Origin: JAJZRJ01 sp040757055
GTDB lineage: Bacteria > Desulfobacterota > Desulfobulbia > Desulfobulbales > Desulfurivibrionaceae
Direction: 5' to 3'
Length of the DNA: 64,000 bases
NCBI GenBank assembly: GCA_040757055.1
Contig: JBFLXY010000001.1
Span: 248,001 to 312,000 of the forward strand
Each line of letters starts with the position of its first letter. Within the stretch, counting starts at the first letter, position 1. The notes beneath the pieces are model-generated. The model did not search any database, was not told the DNA's origin, and saw only the letters and a list, made by a program, of their open reading frames with translations. Position numbers and translations under genes: made by a program. Positions 1 to 8,625 of the stretch are shown in pieces.

Positions 1-101
1 GTCGTGCGGGTGAAAAAGGCCAGGGCGCTGCCGATGCCGGTGGAAAGCCCAGCCAGAAGGGTCAACGAAAAGGCCAGCAACACATTGCCTGGTTCCAGCA
101 T
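1..101 (-). CDS. ZIP-family metal transporter, N-terminal fragment (ZupT-like)
   Basis: Partial gene: only the first 33 codons are in the window and the rest lies to the left. The peptide begins MLEPGNVLLAFSLTLLAG and continues with a Gly/Ala-rich helix (STGIGSALAFF). This matches the first membrane helix of ZupT-type ZIP transporters, which import zinc and other divalent metals across the inner membrane. The ATG at 101 is preceded by AAGGAG about 8 bases upstream, which supports the start. It lies 123 bp downstream of cbiH on the same strand and could be an independent unit. A ZIP transporter next to cobalamin genes may relate to metal supply, but that is speculation. Confidence 0.6.
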   Translation of the reverse strand, partial: MLEPGNVLLAFSLTLLAGLSTGIGSALAFFTRT

Positions 102-224
102 GGACGCGCTCTCCTTGCCCGATGTTTCTTCCTGCCGGACATTATGAGACAGGATAGCCGAATTCGCCGTCCGCCGCCACCATCTTGCCGCAGTGCGTGC
201 CCGTTCCGACGCGCCACCGACCGC

Positions 225-995
225 TCACAGGGCATATTTCCCGCTGTAGCCACGCGGAGTGACCATGAAGTCCCGCCAGGCGAAGGTGGAGGAGTTGCCG
301 ATGATGACGCAGGACTGCATGGTGATCTCCGCCGCGAGCATCGTGTCCAGCGTGGTGAGGGTCACCACCTCGTTCTCCCGGGTGGCGGCAGTGACGATGC
401 CCACCGGGGTTTCCGGGCCGCGATGGGCAAGGACGATCTCCCGGGCCCGTTCGATGTGGGCGGTGCGTTTTTTTGATTTGGGATTGTAGAGCACGATGAC
501 GAAATCGGCCGCGGCCGCCGCCGTAAGCCGTTTTTCGATCAGCGGCCAGGGGGTGAGCAGATCGGAGAGGCTGATGGCGGCAAAGTCGTGCATCAGCGGC
601 GCGCCCAACCGGGCCGCGCAGGCATTGAGGGCCGCGATGCCGGGGATCACCTCGATGCGCACGGAATCGTTCCGCTCGCGCGCCAGTTCGAAGACCAGGC
701 CGGCCATGGCGTAGATGCCCGGATCGCCGCCGGAGACCAGGGCCACCTTCTTGCCGCTTGCCGCCAGTCCCAGGCACTGGCGGGCGCGCTCCACCTCCTG
801 CATCATCCGCGAGGAGAGCACCTCCTTGCCGACAAGCAGCTCGGGGATCAGATCGAGGTAGGTCTGGTAGCCGACAATGACCTCGACGCAGGCCAGCGCA
901 TCCCGGGCCGCGGGGGTAAGGTGCTTCAGACCGCCGGGGCCGGTGCCGACAACGTAGAGGGTGCCTGGGCTATGGCAATGGTGACATCCTTCCAT
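225..995 (-). CDS. cbiH: Cobalt-precorrin-3B C17-methyltransferase (CbiH/CobJ)
   Basis: SAM-dependent tetrapyrrole methylase of 256 aa that performs C17 methylation and ring contraction of cobalt-precorrin-3 in the anaerobic cobalamin pathway. The N-terminal glycine loop YVVGTGPGG (about residues 14-22) and the SGGDPGIY motif (about 88-95) are hallmarks of the class III methylase fold, and YNPKSKKR followed by a C-terminal TPRGY is typical of CbiH/CobJ. It is the last gene of the cobalamin operon. Its ATG at 995 lies 70 bases inside the end of cbiG, an unusually long overlap. AGGA upstream gives a plausible ribosome site, and no later ATG would keep the nucleotide-binding loop. Confidence 0.93.
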   Translation of the reverse strand: MEGCHHCHSPGTLYVVGTGPGGLKHLTPAARDALACVEVIVGYQTYLDLIPELLVGKEVLSSRMMQEVERARQCLGLAASGKKVALVSGGDPGIYAMAGLVFELARERNDSVRIEVIPGIAALNACAARLGAPLMHDFAAISLSDLLTPWPLIEKRLTAAAAADFVIVLYNPKSKKRTAHIERAREIVLAHRGPETPVGIVTAATRENEVVTLTTLDTMLAAEITMQSCVIIGNSSTFAWRDFMVTPRGYSGKYAL

Positions 996-1945
996 TTCAT
1001 TTTCCTGACTAAGAGGTTGTCGGCGCCGCTGCTCAAGAGGGCTGCCGGTTCGGCAACGCCCTGGGCGCCGGTGGCGCGCAGCACGGCTTCAGAGGGGCTG
1101 ATGCCGGCCACGCGGTTCAGTTCGTCCTTGCTGTAAAAGTCGATGACAAGGCCTCGTCCCTCGGCAAAGGCAAGCAAACCTGCCTCGTCACTCTTCACGT
1201 CGATGGAGGCGAGGTTACGGATGGCGAGTGGCGAGAGGTTGTGTTCGGCAAAGGCCTCGTCCAGGGCCACGCCGATATCCTTCGTGCTGGTGCCGCGATT
1301 GCAGCCGATACCCACCACCAGGTGGCGGGGCCGGAGCACGAGGATACCGTCCGGCCACGATTCCAGTCGATGACTGACAATGCAATCGGCCTCATCCGGC
1401 GCCGCCACCGCAACCAATTCCGGGGGCAGCGAGACCACGGGAATCTCCGAAAAAATCCGCAGCGTGCCGCGGTTGACCAGCGTGGCGCTGGCGCGGGTGA
1501 GGGGCTGGCGCTCCTCTGCCACGAGATGCTGTTCCCGCGCCCAGAGGTCAAGGGCGGTCTGGCCGAGGACATCCGAGGCGGTGGTGATCACTGCCTGGCC
1601 GCCGGTCACCTGCGCCACCCGTTGGGCGAGATCGTTGGCGCCGCCGAAATGGCCGGAGAGGAAGCTCACGCTAAAACGGCCCGCCTCGTCCACCACCACC
1701 ACGGCAGGGTCGCACTCCTTGTCGGCAACCAGCGGGGCGATGCACCGCACCACGATGCCGGCAGCCATGACGCAGACCAGGCCGTCGTACTCCTGCCAGA
1801 TGGTCGGCATCAGTGCGCCGAGGCCGGTCCTCTGCGGAATCATGGTCCCGCCAAGGGCGTCGGCAATGCGGGCCGCCAACCGCTGGCCGCCTTCGCTCAC
1901 CGCAAGGCAGGCAATGCGGGGCGTTTCAGGCCTGGCGGCAGCCAT
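926..1945 (-). CDS. cbiG: Cobalt-precorrin 5A hydrolase (CbiG)
   Basis: 339-aa protein that opens the delta-lactone of cobalt-precorrin-5A and releases acetaldehyde, a step confined to the anaerobic route. The N-terminal half carries the conserved VCVMAAGIVVR and SFLSGHFGGAN segments. The C-terminal domain carries VVGIGCNRGTS and LASIDVKSDEAGLLAFA. The ATG at 1945 was chosen because the peptide from there (MAAARPETPRIACLAVSEGG) aligns with the family start, and upstream in-frame sequence overlaps cbiF without family resemblance. It overlaps cbiF by 20 bases and cbiH by 70 bases, indicating translational coupling. Confidence 0.93.
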   Translation of the reverse strand: MAAARPETPRIACLAVSEGGQRLAARIADALGGTMIPQRTGLGALMPTIWQEYDGLVCVMAAGIVVRCIAPLVADKECDPAVVVVDEAGRFSVSFLSGHFGGANDLAQRVAQVTGGQAVITTASDVLGQTALDLWAREQHLVAEERQPLTRASATLVNRGTLRIFSEIPVVSLPPELVAVAAPDEADCIVSHRLESWPDGILVLRPRHLVVGIGCNRGTSTKDIGVALDEAFAEHNLSPLAIRNLASIDVKSDEAGLLAFAEGRGLVIDFYSKDELNRVAGISPSEAVLRATGAQGVAEPAALLSSGADNLLVRKMKWKDVTIAIAQAPSTLSAPAPAV

Positions 1946-2693
1946 GGCTGAAGTCCCTGTCGTAGAGCTTGGAAAGGGCCTCGGGCGGCAGTTCGGCAAA
2001 GACGCGGCCCACGGCGATGATCGCGGTCCTGTTGATCCCGGCCTCCTGCACCAGTTCGGCAATCGTGGAGAGAGTTCCCCGGATGATCCGCTGCTCGGGC
2101 CAGCTCACCTTCTCCACCACCGCCACCGGCGTCTCGGCCGGATAGCCGCCCACTTGGAGATCGGCCACCACCTCGCGGATCATGCCGACGCTCAAGAGGA
2201 TGAGCATGGTGGCCTGGTGGCTGGCCAGGCTGACCAGATCCTGGCCCTCGGGCACCGGGGTACGGCCCGACCGGCGGGTGATAATCACGGTCTGGGAGAC
2301 CTCGGGGAGCGTCAGCTCGGCCTGAAGTACCGCGGCCGTGGCGGTGGCGGAACTCACCCCCGGCACCACCTGGTAGGGGATGTTCCGGCTGTCGAGGGCC
2401 GCTATCTGCTCCTTGATCGCCCCGTAAATGGACGGGTCGCCGGTGTGGAGGCGTACCACCTTCTTGCCCTCGGTCCAGGCCGCGGCCATCAGGTCAACGA
2501 TCTCGCCCAAATGAAGCGGTGCGGAATCGTGGACCTCGGCCCTGATTCCCGCCAGCAGGCCCTTGGGCACCAGGCTGCCGGCATAGACCACCAGGTCGGC
2601 CTCCGCAAGCAACCGCTGGCCGCGCACGGTGATGAGTTCCGGGTCGCCCGGCCCTGCACCGACAAAAAAGATGGGGTTCGTTGCCATGGCCAT
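1926..2693 (-). CDS. cbiF: Cobalt-precorrin-4 C11-methyltransferase (CbiF/CobM)
   Basis: 255-aa SAM-dependent methylase that adds the C11 methyl group to cobalt-precorrin-4. Visible family motifs are FFVGAGPGDPELITV at the N-terminus (SAM-binding loop), VVYAGSLVP, LHTGDPSIYGAI and VVPGVSSATATAA. The ATG at 2693 shares its A with the cbiL stop codon (TGATG), a classic coupled junction. A GTG at 2696 and an internal ATG at 2687 are alternative starts giving nearly the same protein. It lies between cbiL and cbiG. Confidence 0.94.
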   Translation of the reverse strand: MAMATNPIFFVGAGPGDPELITVRGQRLLAEADLVVYAGSLVPKGLLAGIRAEVHDSAPLHLGEIVDLMAAAWTEGKKVVRLHTGDPSIYGAIKEQIAALDSRNIPYQVVPGVSSATATAAVLQAELTLPEVSQTVIITRRSGRTPVPEGQDLVSLASHQATMLILLSVGMIREVVADLQVGGYPAETPVAVVEKVSWPEQRIIRGTLSTIAELVQEAGINRTAIIAVGRVFAELPPEALSKLYDRDFSHGCRQA

Positions 2694-3415
2694 CACTTGC
2701 GGACGATCACGGTGGAGAAATAGTGAAGTTCCTCGTCCGCCGCCTTGGCGAGATCGCGGCGCACCCGCTCGTCCGTATGGCTGACCCGCTCCACCAGCAC
2801 CGCCTTGTCGAGGAGGTCGAGTTCGGAAAGGAGCGAAACCACTTTGGGCATGACCCGATGCACCTTCATGAGGACCACGGTATCGAACTGCTCGATGGTC
2901 TCGCGCAGCCGGCCATTCTCAAAGGTGGCCGGGATCACGACGAGGCGGTCGTCGCCCAGGCAGAGGGGCTGGCCCACCGCCGCGGCCGAGGCGCCCACCG
3001 AGGAAACGCCGGGGACCACGGTGATCCGCGCCTCGGGCGCATATTGCAGCAGGGTCTCGCAGACGTAGAATCCGGTGCTGTAGATGGCCGGGTCGCCCAG
3101 GGTGGGGAAAGCCACGTCGAGGCCCTGGGAGAGCTTGGCCCAGATCGCCTCGGCGGCGAATCTCCAGGCCGCCTCCACCTCCGGGTCCGGGGCATGGCCC
3201 ATGCGGATCTTCTTCATGGGGAAGTGGAGCTCCAGGATCTCCTTGTCCGCCGTGGCCACCGCACCGGAGAGGATGGCAAGCGCGGTGCTCTCCCCCTCCT
3301 GGTGCGCCTTGGGCGCGAACCATACCGGGCAGCGTGCGAGCAAGCGCGCCGCCTTGATGGTCATGAGTTCCGGGTCGCCCGGCCCCACCCCGATCACATA
3401 AAACTGTCCACTCAT
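2693..3415 (-). CDS. cbiL: Cobalt-factor II C20-methyltransferase (CbiL/CobI)
   Basis: 240-aa tetrapyrrole methylase that transfers a methyl group to C20 of cobalt-factor II, the second methylation after uroporphyrinogen. It shows FYVIGVGPGDPELMTIKAAR at the N-terminus, FPTLGDPAIYST around residues 100-111 and VVPGVSSVGASAAAVG, all characteristic of CbiL/CobI. The start overlaps the cbiET stop by the usual ATGA, and the stop overlaps the cbiF start. Length agrees with the family (about 235-245 aa). Confidence 0.94.
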   Translation of the reverse strand: MSGQFYVIGVGPGDPELMTIKAARLLARCPVWFAPKAHQEGESTALAILSGAVATADKEILELHFPMKKIRMGHAPDPEVEAAWRFAAEAIWAKLSQGLDVAFPTLGDPAIYSTGFYVCETLLQYAPEARITVVPGVSSVGASAAAVGQPLCLGDDRLVVIPATFENGRLRETIEQFDTVVLMKVHRVMPKVVSLLSELDLLDKAVLVERVSHTDERVRRDLAKAADEELHYFSTVIVRK

Positions 3416-4626
3416 TTTCTGCCCACCATGATGGCTATGGGATTCATCGTTGTCTCCTCGCCGGCCGGATAGCCCCGGCGGCTGACGCTGATCTCGCTGA
3501 TCGTTACCTCAAGCCCGGCCCGGTGCAGCAGGGCGGGCGCTTGTTCCTTGGTGACAGGGATGATGCCGTTCACCACGATTGTGCCGCCCTCCTTGAGCCT
3601 CCGCGCGGCGTGTTCGATGATGGCTGCCAGGTTGCCGCCGCTGCCACCGACAAAGACCCGGTCCGGATCGGGCAGTTCTTGCAATGCCTCTGGGGCCGCC
3701 CCCGCCACCACGGTGACGTTATAAACGCCGAAGGTCCGGCAGTTGGCGCGGATGTTGTCCAACTCCGACTCGTTCCGTTCCACCGCATAGACCCGCAGCC
3801 CAGGGGCGAGGCGCGCCGCCTCGATACTGACCGAGCCGCTGCCGGCGCCGATATCCCACAACACCCCAGCAGCAGGCAGACGCAGACCATGAATGGTCGC
3901 TGCCCGGACTTCGTCCTTGGTGATGAGGCCGCGGCTGTGGGCAATCTCCCCTTCACAGAGGCCAAAGAGCGGGATGTTCCCCTCCCTCTCGGGCCTTGCG
4001 AGGAGCATGACGTTGAGATCGCCGAAATCGCGAGCGGCAATCTCGGCCAATGTTCCCACATGGAGCCTCTCGTCGGGTAGCCCCAGGTTCTCCGCCACCC
4101 GCACCGTGTAGCTCGCCGCCAACTCGGAATCGCCAAGGTTTTCGCAGGCCGCGAGCAAGGCCTGGGCCACCAGGGCCGGGGAATTCTCCCGGTCGGTGAA
4201 ACAGAAGACCTTCTGCTGCGGCAGGAGCCGGGCGCCGAGTTCCCCGGCGGGACGGCCATGGAGGCTCACCACGCCCAGATCGTCCCACGGCTCGCCGAAA
4301 CGGGCGCAGGCGAGCTGCAGGGCGGAAAGGGCTGGTTGAATTTCCACATGCTCCCGGCCGAAGCGGCTGATGAGGGTGCGGCCGATACCGAAAAAGAGCG
4401 GGTCGCCACTGGCCAGCACCGCCACCTCCGTCTGTTCGAGGCGCTCCGCCACCGCGGCCAGGGCCTGCTCCACCGGGGCAATGGGCAGCACCTCGATGCC
4501 CAATCCTTCCACCAGCGGCCGATGGCGGCTGGAGGCCACCACGCAGCCGCAGCGGGCTACGAGAGCGCGCTGCGCCTCGCTGAGGCCACTGCCCGGCGCG
4601 ATGCCGATGAGCCATATCCTAGACAC
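3412..4626 (-). CDS. cbiET: Fused cobalt-precorrin-7 C5-methyltransferase / precorrin-8 C15-methyltransferase (CbiET, CobL-type)
   Basis: 404-aa bifunctional enzyme. The N-terminal CbiE domain (about 1-200; IWLIGIAPGSG, ASGDPLFFGIG) methylates C5. The C-terminal CbiT domain (about 210-404; DIGAGSGSVSIEAARLAPG, FVGGSGGNL) methylates C15 and decarboxylates the C12 acetate side chain. The start is GTG at 4626, which overlaps the cbiD stop by 8 bases. The longer ATG-initiated frame upstream runs antisense-like through cbiD and carries no family residues, so it was rejected. The fusion resembles aerobic CobL although the rest of the operon is the anaerobic type. Confidence 0.93.
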   Translation of the reverse strand: MSRIWLIGIAPGSGLSEAQRALVARCGCVVASSRHRPLVEGLGIEVLPIAPVEQALAAVAERLEQTEVAVLASGDPLFFGIGRTLISRFGREHVEIQPALSALQLACARFGEPWDDLGVVSLHGRPAGELGARLLPQQKVFCFTDRENSPALVAQALLAACENLGDSELAASYTVRVAENLGLPDERLHVGTLAEIAARDFGDLNVMLLARPEREGNIPLFGLCEGEIAHSRGLITKDEVRAATIHGLRLPAAGVLWDIGAGSGSVSIEAARLAPGLRVYAVERNESELDNIRANCRTFGVYNVTVVAGAAPEALQELPDPDRVFVGGSGGNLAAIIEHAARRLKEGGTIVVNGIIPVTKEQAPALLHRAGLEVTISEISVSRRGYPAGEETTMNPIAIMVGRK

Positions 4627-5707
4627 GCTCCACCACCCTGCCGTGGCCATCCACGAGAAAGAGTTCCACCGGCAGCCCGGCGGTCCGCTCGGCATAGGCC
4701 TTGGCCGCCTGGCAGACCAACCGGACCACGTCGCGCCTGCCCAATGACACAAGCCGTTCGTAGAGTTCGCGGGCGGTGTTGACCCCTGCCATTTTTTGCA
4801 GCAGCGCATCATCCACGCCAAGACGCGCCAGGAGCCGCACCGCCGCCTCTGCCTCCAGGGCGCCGTGGCGCACATGGGTCTGGGGAATCCCCATGGCCGC
4901 CTTCACCGCCTTGGCCCACATGGCCGCCAGATGGATGCGCTTGAATCCGTGCGCCGCCGCAGCCTTGAGCGAAAATTCGAGATAGTCGCCCATCATGGCC
5001 AAGGCTTCCTCGGGCAGCCCGAGAAGCTCCTGCACGCCCCGCTCCGAGGTGCGGCCGGTGGAAAGCGCGATGCCCTCAAGTCCTGCCGCCCTGGCCACGT
5101 CCATGGAGGCATTGATGGTGGCGGTCCACGCCTCGGCGGAAACGGGCCGGACGATGCCGGTGGTGCCGAGGATGGAAAGTCCGCCCACGATGCCAAGCCG
5201 GGCATTGAGAGTCTTGGCCGCCAATGCCTCGCCGTTGGGCACACTGACAGAAACCTGCACCCTGCCCTCTTTCCCCGTTTCGGCCACGGCCTCGGCCACC
5301 GCCGCACCGATCATCCGCCGCGGCACCGGGTTGATGGCCGGCTCGCCCACCGGAACTGGCAATCCAGGCTTGGTCACCATGCCCACGCCTTCTCCGGCGC
5401 AGAGGACAAAGCCGCCCAAATCCACACAGCGTGGCTCTTTCGTGCCGGAACACCACGCGGCCGTGGCCACGATCTCGGCGCCGTTGGTCACGTCCGGGTC
5501 GTCGCCGGCATCCTTCACCACCGAGGCAAGAAATCCGCCATTCGCCTCCTGAAAACGACAGAGGGGAAAGGCCACCCGGCTACCGTCCGGAAAGGGAATG
5601 ATCACCGACTCGCCGCCCGCAACACCGCAAAGGCCAAGGACCGCCGCCTTGGCCGCGGCTGCTGCGCAGGCGCCGGTGGTATATCCGGAACGCAGCCGTT
5701 TCGCCAT
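4619..5707 (-). CDS. cbiD: Cobalt-precorrin-5B C1-methyltransferase (CbiD)
   Basis: 362-aa enzyme that methylates C1 of cobalt-precorrin-5B and is diagnostic of the anaerobic pathway. The N-terminal LRSGYTTGACAAAAAKAA matches the CbiD signature SGYTTG-CA. VKDAGDDPDVTNGAEI and the later ILGTTGIVRPVS and GIALSTGRTSE segments are also conserved. The ATG at 5707 follows the cbiC stop with a one-base gap. The length is typical (about 360-380 aa). Confidence 0.95.
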   Translation of the reverse strand: MAKRLRSGYTTGACAAAAAKAAVLGLCGVAGGESVIIPFPDGSRVAFPLCRFQEANGGFLASVVKDAGDDPDVTNGAEIVATAAWCSGTKEPRCVDLGGFVLCAGEGVGMVTKPGLPVPVGEPAINPVPRRMIGAAVAEAVAETGKEGRVQVSVSVPNGEALAAKTLNARLGIVGGLSILGTTGIVRPVSAEAWTATINASMDVARAAGLEGIALSTGRTSERGVQELLGLPEEALAMMGDYLEFSLKAAAAHGFKRIHLAAMWAKAVKAAMGIPQTHVRHGALEAEAAVRLLARLGVDDALLQKMAGVNTARELYERLVSLGRRDVVRLVCQAAKAYAERTAGLPVELFLVDGHGRVVERV

Positions 5708-5708
5708 A

Positions 5709-6341
5709 TCACCCAGCCTCTACCAGACGCAGCAGGGCGTTCACCGTGGCCGCAGCCACCGGGCTGCCGCCCTTGCGGCCCAAGGCGGTGATGAAGGGAT
5801 ATGTTTTCCCTGCGAGAATCGCCTTGGATTCGGCGGCATTGACAAAGCCGACGGGCACGCCGACCACGAGGTCCGGGCAAAAGAGTCCGGCATCGATCAA
5901 CCGCATCACCTCAAGCAAGGCGGTAGGGGCATTGCCGATGGCGACAATGCCGATATTTTCCTTGGCCAGCCTGCGGATCGCCACCTCGGAACGGGTGAGC
6001 CCCAGGCGCTTCGCCTCGGCCGCCACCTCCGGATCACCCACTCCGCAGAAGACCTGGCCGCCGTGCTTGGCAAGGAGCCCCTTGCTGATGCCGGTCGCGG
6101 TCATGGTCACGTCGGTGAGAACGTTCTTACCTCCCCGGATGGCGGCACGCGCCGCCCCAATGGCCTCGGGGTGGAAGCGGAGGTTCTCGCTAAAGGAAAA
6201 GTCGCCGGTGGCGTGGATCACCCGCCGCACCACGGCGAACTCCCCCGGACTATGGCTGGTGGGGCCGAGTTCCGTCTCGATGATGCGGTAGCTTTCCGCC
6301 TCGATCTCCTCTGGTTTCACCTGCTGCAATTGCACGTCCAT
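5709..6341 (-). CDS. cbiC: Cobalt-precorrin-8 methylmutase (CbiC/CobH)
   Basis: 210-aa isomerase that moves the C11 methyl to C12, converting cobalt-precorrin-8 to cobyrinate. Conserved features are the RVIHATGDF motif containing the catalytic histidine (about residue 42), TDVTMTATGI, and PDLVVGVPVGFVNAAESK. The ATG at 6341 lies one base after the cbiA stop and gives the 210-aa length usual for CbiC. An in-frame ATG at 6368 would add nine residues overlapping cbiA and is less likely. Confidence 0.94.
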   Translation of the reverse strand: MDVQLQQVKPEEIEAESYRIIETELGPTSHSPGEFAVVRRVIHATGDFSFSENLRFHPEAIGAARAAIRGGKNVLTDVTMTATGISKGLLAKHGGQVFCGVGDPEVAAEAKRLGLTRSEVAIRRLAKENIGIVAIGNAPTALLEVMRLIDAGLFCPDLVVGVPVGFVNAAESKAILAGKTYPFITALGRKGGSPVAAATVNALLRLVEAG

Positions 6342-6342
6342 C

Positions 6343-7698
6343 TCACTGCTCCCGGCAAAGGCGGACAAAGTGGGCCGCCGCCTCCGGCGTGCCGCCGAAA
6401 TGGAGGTGGAGGTAACTGCCCAGGGTCCGGCCGTTGATCAGATAGCCCTCTTCCCGGCCGTCGGCCAGCCGGTAGCAGCGGCCCACCGCCGCCGGCATGG
6501 GGTCGATGTCGGAATAATGGAACTCGTGGCCGCGCAGCACCGTACCCGCCGGACCGAAAAGGGTGTCGCCGGCAAGGGTCGCCTCGCGGTAGCCCAGGGC
6601 CGCCCGCCCCTGCCGCATCCGCGCCGCCACCGGAAAGACCCCGGCCATGGGGTGGTACTGACCATCGCCATCGACGATTCCCTCGCTCAGATACATGAAG
6701 CCGCCGCATTCGGCATAGAGCGGCCGGCCCGCCGCGGACCAGGCCCGGACCACCCGGCGCAGCCCCTGGTTGGCCGCCAGTTCTTCGGCGTAAAGTTCCG
6801 GGTAACCGCCGCCCAGGTAGAGACCGGAGAGATCATCGGGCAGGGCCGCGTCGGCCAAGGGGCTGAAGGCGACCAGCTCGGCGCCGGCCGCCGCGAGCAA
6901 CGCCAGGTTCTCTTCATAATAAAAGCAGAACGCCTGATCCCGGGCAATGCCGATCCGCACCCGTGGCCCGGTCTGCTCGTTTCTGCTTGCCGGAACAGGG
7001 TGCGGTTCCGCCGTGGCCGCCAGGGCCAAAAGGCGGTCGAGATCGATATGGCGGGCCACGACTTCGGCAAGGTGGCCAAGGGCTTCATTACTGATCGGCG
7101 CCTCGTCTCCCATGTGGAGGCCGAGATGGCGCTCGGGGATCGCAAAGGATGCCTCCCGCGGCAGGAAGCCCACTACCTCGGCCCGGCAATGGGCGGCAAT
7201 CGCGTTTTCGATCATCCCCAGATGACGCTCGCTCCCCACCCGATTGAGAATCACCCCGGCCAGCCGCACCGCAGGGTCCAGGGTCTCGAAACCCATCACC
7301 ACGGCCGCCGCGCTCTCGGCCATGGAGCGGGCATCCACCACCAGAATCACGGGCAGACCGAGCACCTTGGCAAGATGGGCCGCACTCCCCTCGCCGCCGT
7401 CGAAGAGCCCCATCACCCCCTCCACCACACTCACGTCGGCCGAGGCCCCATGGCGGGAAAAGCACCCCCGCACAAAGACCTCGCCGCACATCCAGGGGTC
7501 CAGATTGTGGGAAATGCGGCCCGTCACCAAGCAATGCAGGGTCGGGTCGATGAAATCGGGCCCGGCCTTGAAGGGCTGCACCTTCATCCCCCGCTGGGCA
7601 AAGGCGGCCATCAGCCCCAGGGTGACGGTGGTCTTACCGCAGCCGCTGTGGGGGCCGGCCAGGAGCAGGCCGGGTATGCGCCGGGAAAATTTGTCCAC
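6343..7698 (-). CDS. cbiA: Cobyrinate a,c-diamide synthase (CbiA)
   Basis: 451-aa glutamine-dependent amidase that converts cobyrinate to its a,c-diamide with ATP. The N-terminal P-loop GPHSGCGKTTVTLGLM (about 15-30) belongs to the dethiobiotin-synthetase-like fold. VVEGVMGLFDG and VVDARSMAESAAA follow. The C-terminal class I glutamine amidotransferase domain includes LYLGGGYPELYAEELAANQ and AECGGFMYL, with the nucleophilic Cys in AECGG. It uses GTG as its start at 7698, three bases after the btuF-like stop. Confidence 0.95.
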   Translation of the reverse strand: MDKFSRRIPGLLLAGPHSGCGKTTVTLGLMAAFAQRGMKVQPFKAGPDFIDPTLHCLVTGRISHNLDPWMCGEVFVRGCFSRHGASADVSVVEGVMGLFDGGEGSAAHLAKVLGLPVILVVDARSMAESAAAVVMGFETLDPAVRLAGVILNRVGSERHLGMIENAIAAHCRAEVVGFLPREASFAIPERHLGLHMGDEAPISNEALGHLAEVVARHIDLDRLLALAATAEPHPVPASRNEQTGPRVRIGIARDQAFCFYYEENLALLAAAGAELVAFSPLADAALPDDLSGLYLGGGYPELYAEELAANQGLRRVVRAWSAAGRPLYAECGGFMYLSEGIVDGDGQYHPMAGVFPVAARMRQGRAALGYREATLAGDTLFGPAGTVLRGHEFHYSDIDPMPAAVGRCYRLADGREEGYLINGRTLGSYLHLHFGGTPEAAAHFVRLCREQ

Positions 7699-7701
7699 GT
7701 C

Positions 7702-8622
7702 CTAACGGCCTACCTTGAAATGATCCGGATAGAGGAGACGGCCGAGTTGGCGGATGCCGGCGACCAGGCGCAGGGTGGGCCGCGAGACCAGTTCCTCGGC
7801 CACCAGATGGACCCTGCCCTCCCGCACCGCCTTGATGGCGGCAAAACCTGGCTCGTTGACGATGGTCGCGACCTCCACCCTGTTCATCGGCCCCTGCTGG
7901 GCGAGGAAGACATCGATCTCGGCCGCCTTGGCCAGAATCCGCTCCTTGCCGTAGTTCGCGATGTTGGTAGCGCGCACCCGCTCGGCATCGGCGGCCACGT
8001 TGATACCGCCGGCCTTTTCCAAAACAAAGGCGGCCATGCTGGTGGGGGCGAAGGTCTTCATCTTGGCATGGATCGCCTCAAAATAGACGCGCTGGCGCTG
8101 AGCGGCCGGAATAGCGGCGACGATGCGGTCGATGGCCGCCAGTTCCTGCCGGCAGCGCTGCACCATGGCCTCCGCCGCGGCGGCACGGCCGGTGAGCAGG
8201 CCGAGTTGCCGCCAGTAGGTGTAGGTTTCGTCGATGCTGACCGGCTGGAGCGAGACCACGGTGATCCCCGCCGCTTCAAGCCGCGCCATGAGCTGCGGGT
8301 GGCTGCGCTCGATCATCGGCCGAATGAGGACCAGGTCGGGCCGGGCGGCGAGGATCCGCTCCGGATCGGCGCGGTAGTCGAAGACCGGCTTAGCGAGCGC
8401 GGCGGGCGGGAAATCCTCGCTCCGCGACACCCCGACGATCTCGCGGTCGAGGCCGAGGCTGAAGAGGTTTTCGGTGTGGGCCGAATAGAGCGAGATGATG
8501 CGGGTAAAGGGCTTCGTCACCGTGATGGTGCGGCCGGCTTCATCGACGAAGCTCGCCGCCTCAAGGCGCCCGGCAACCGCAAACAGAGCGAGGAGCACCA
8601 AGACTATCCGCACAAGTCGCAT
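7702..8622 (-). CDS. ABC transporter periplasmic binding protein, corrinoid/iron-chelate type (BtuF-like)
   Basis: 306-aa exported solute-binding protein. A hydrophobic signal peptide (MRLVRIVLVLLALFAVAGRL) ends before the mature ASFVDEAGRTITV, the typical beginning of class III (BtuF/FhuD) proteins. RIISLYSAHTENLFSLGL, RPDLVLIRP and YFEAIHAKMKTF fit the bilobed Peripla_BP_2 fold. The second of two adjacent ATGs (8622) was chosen because GGAGG lies 7 bases upstream; 8625 is only 4 bases away. Its place between btuD and cbiA under a cobalamin riboswitch points to corrinoid or cobalt-tetrapyrrole uptake, though iron-siderophore binding cannot be excluded from sequence alone. Confidence 0.85.
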   Translation of the reverse strand: MRLVRIVLVLLALFAVAGRLEAASFVDEAGRTITVTKPFTRIISLYSAHTENLFSLGLDREIVGVSRSEDFPPAALAKPVFDYRADPERILAARPDLVLIRPMIERSHPQLMARLEAAGITVVSLQPVSIDETYTYWRQLGLLTGRAAAAEAMVQRCRQELAAIDRIVAAIPAAQRQRVYFEAIHAKMKTFAPTSMAAFVLEKAGGINVAADAERVRATNIANYGKERILAKAAEIDVFLAQQGPMNRVEVATIVNEPGFAAIKAVREGRVHLVAEELVSRPTLRLVAGIRQLGRLLYPDHFKVGR

Positions 8623-8625
8623 CAT

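Noticed and set aside
62..253. 63-aa minus-strand open frame at the left end
   Set aside because: It overlaps the better supported ZIP transporter start in another frame and has no ribosome site or recognisable sequence.
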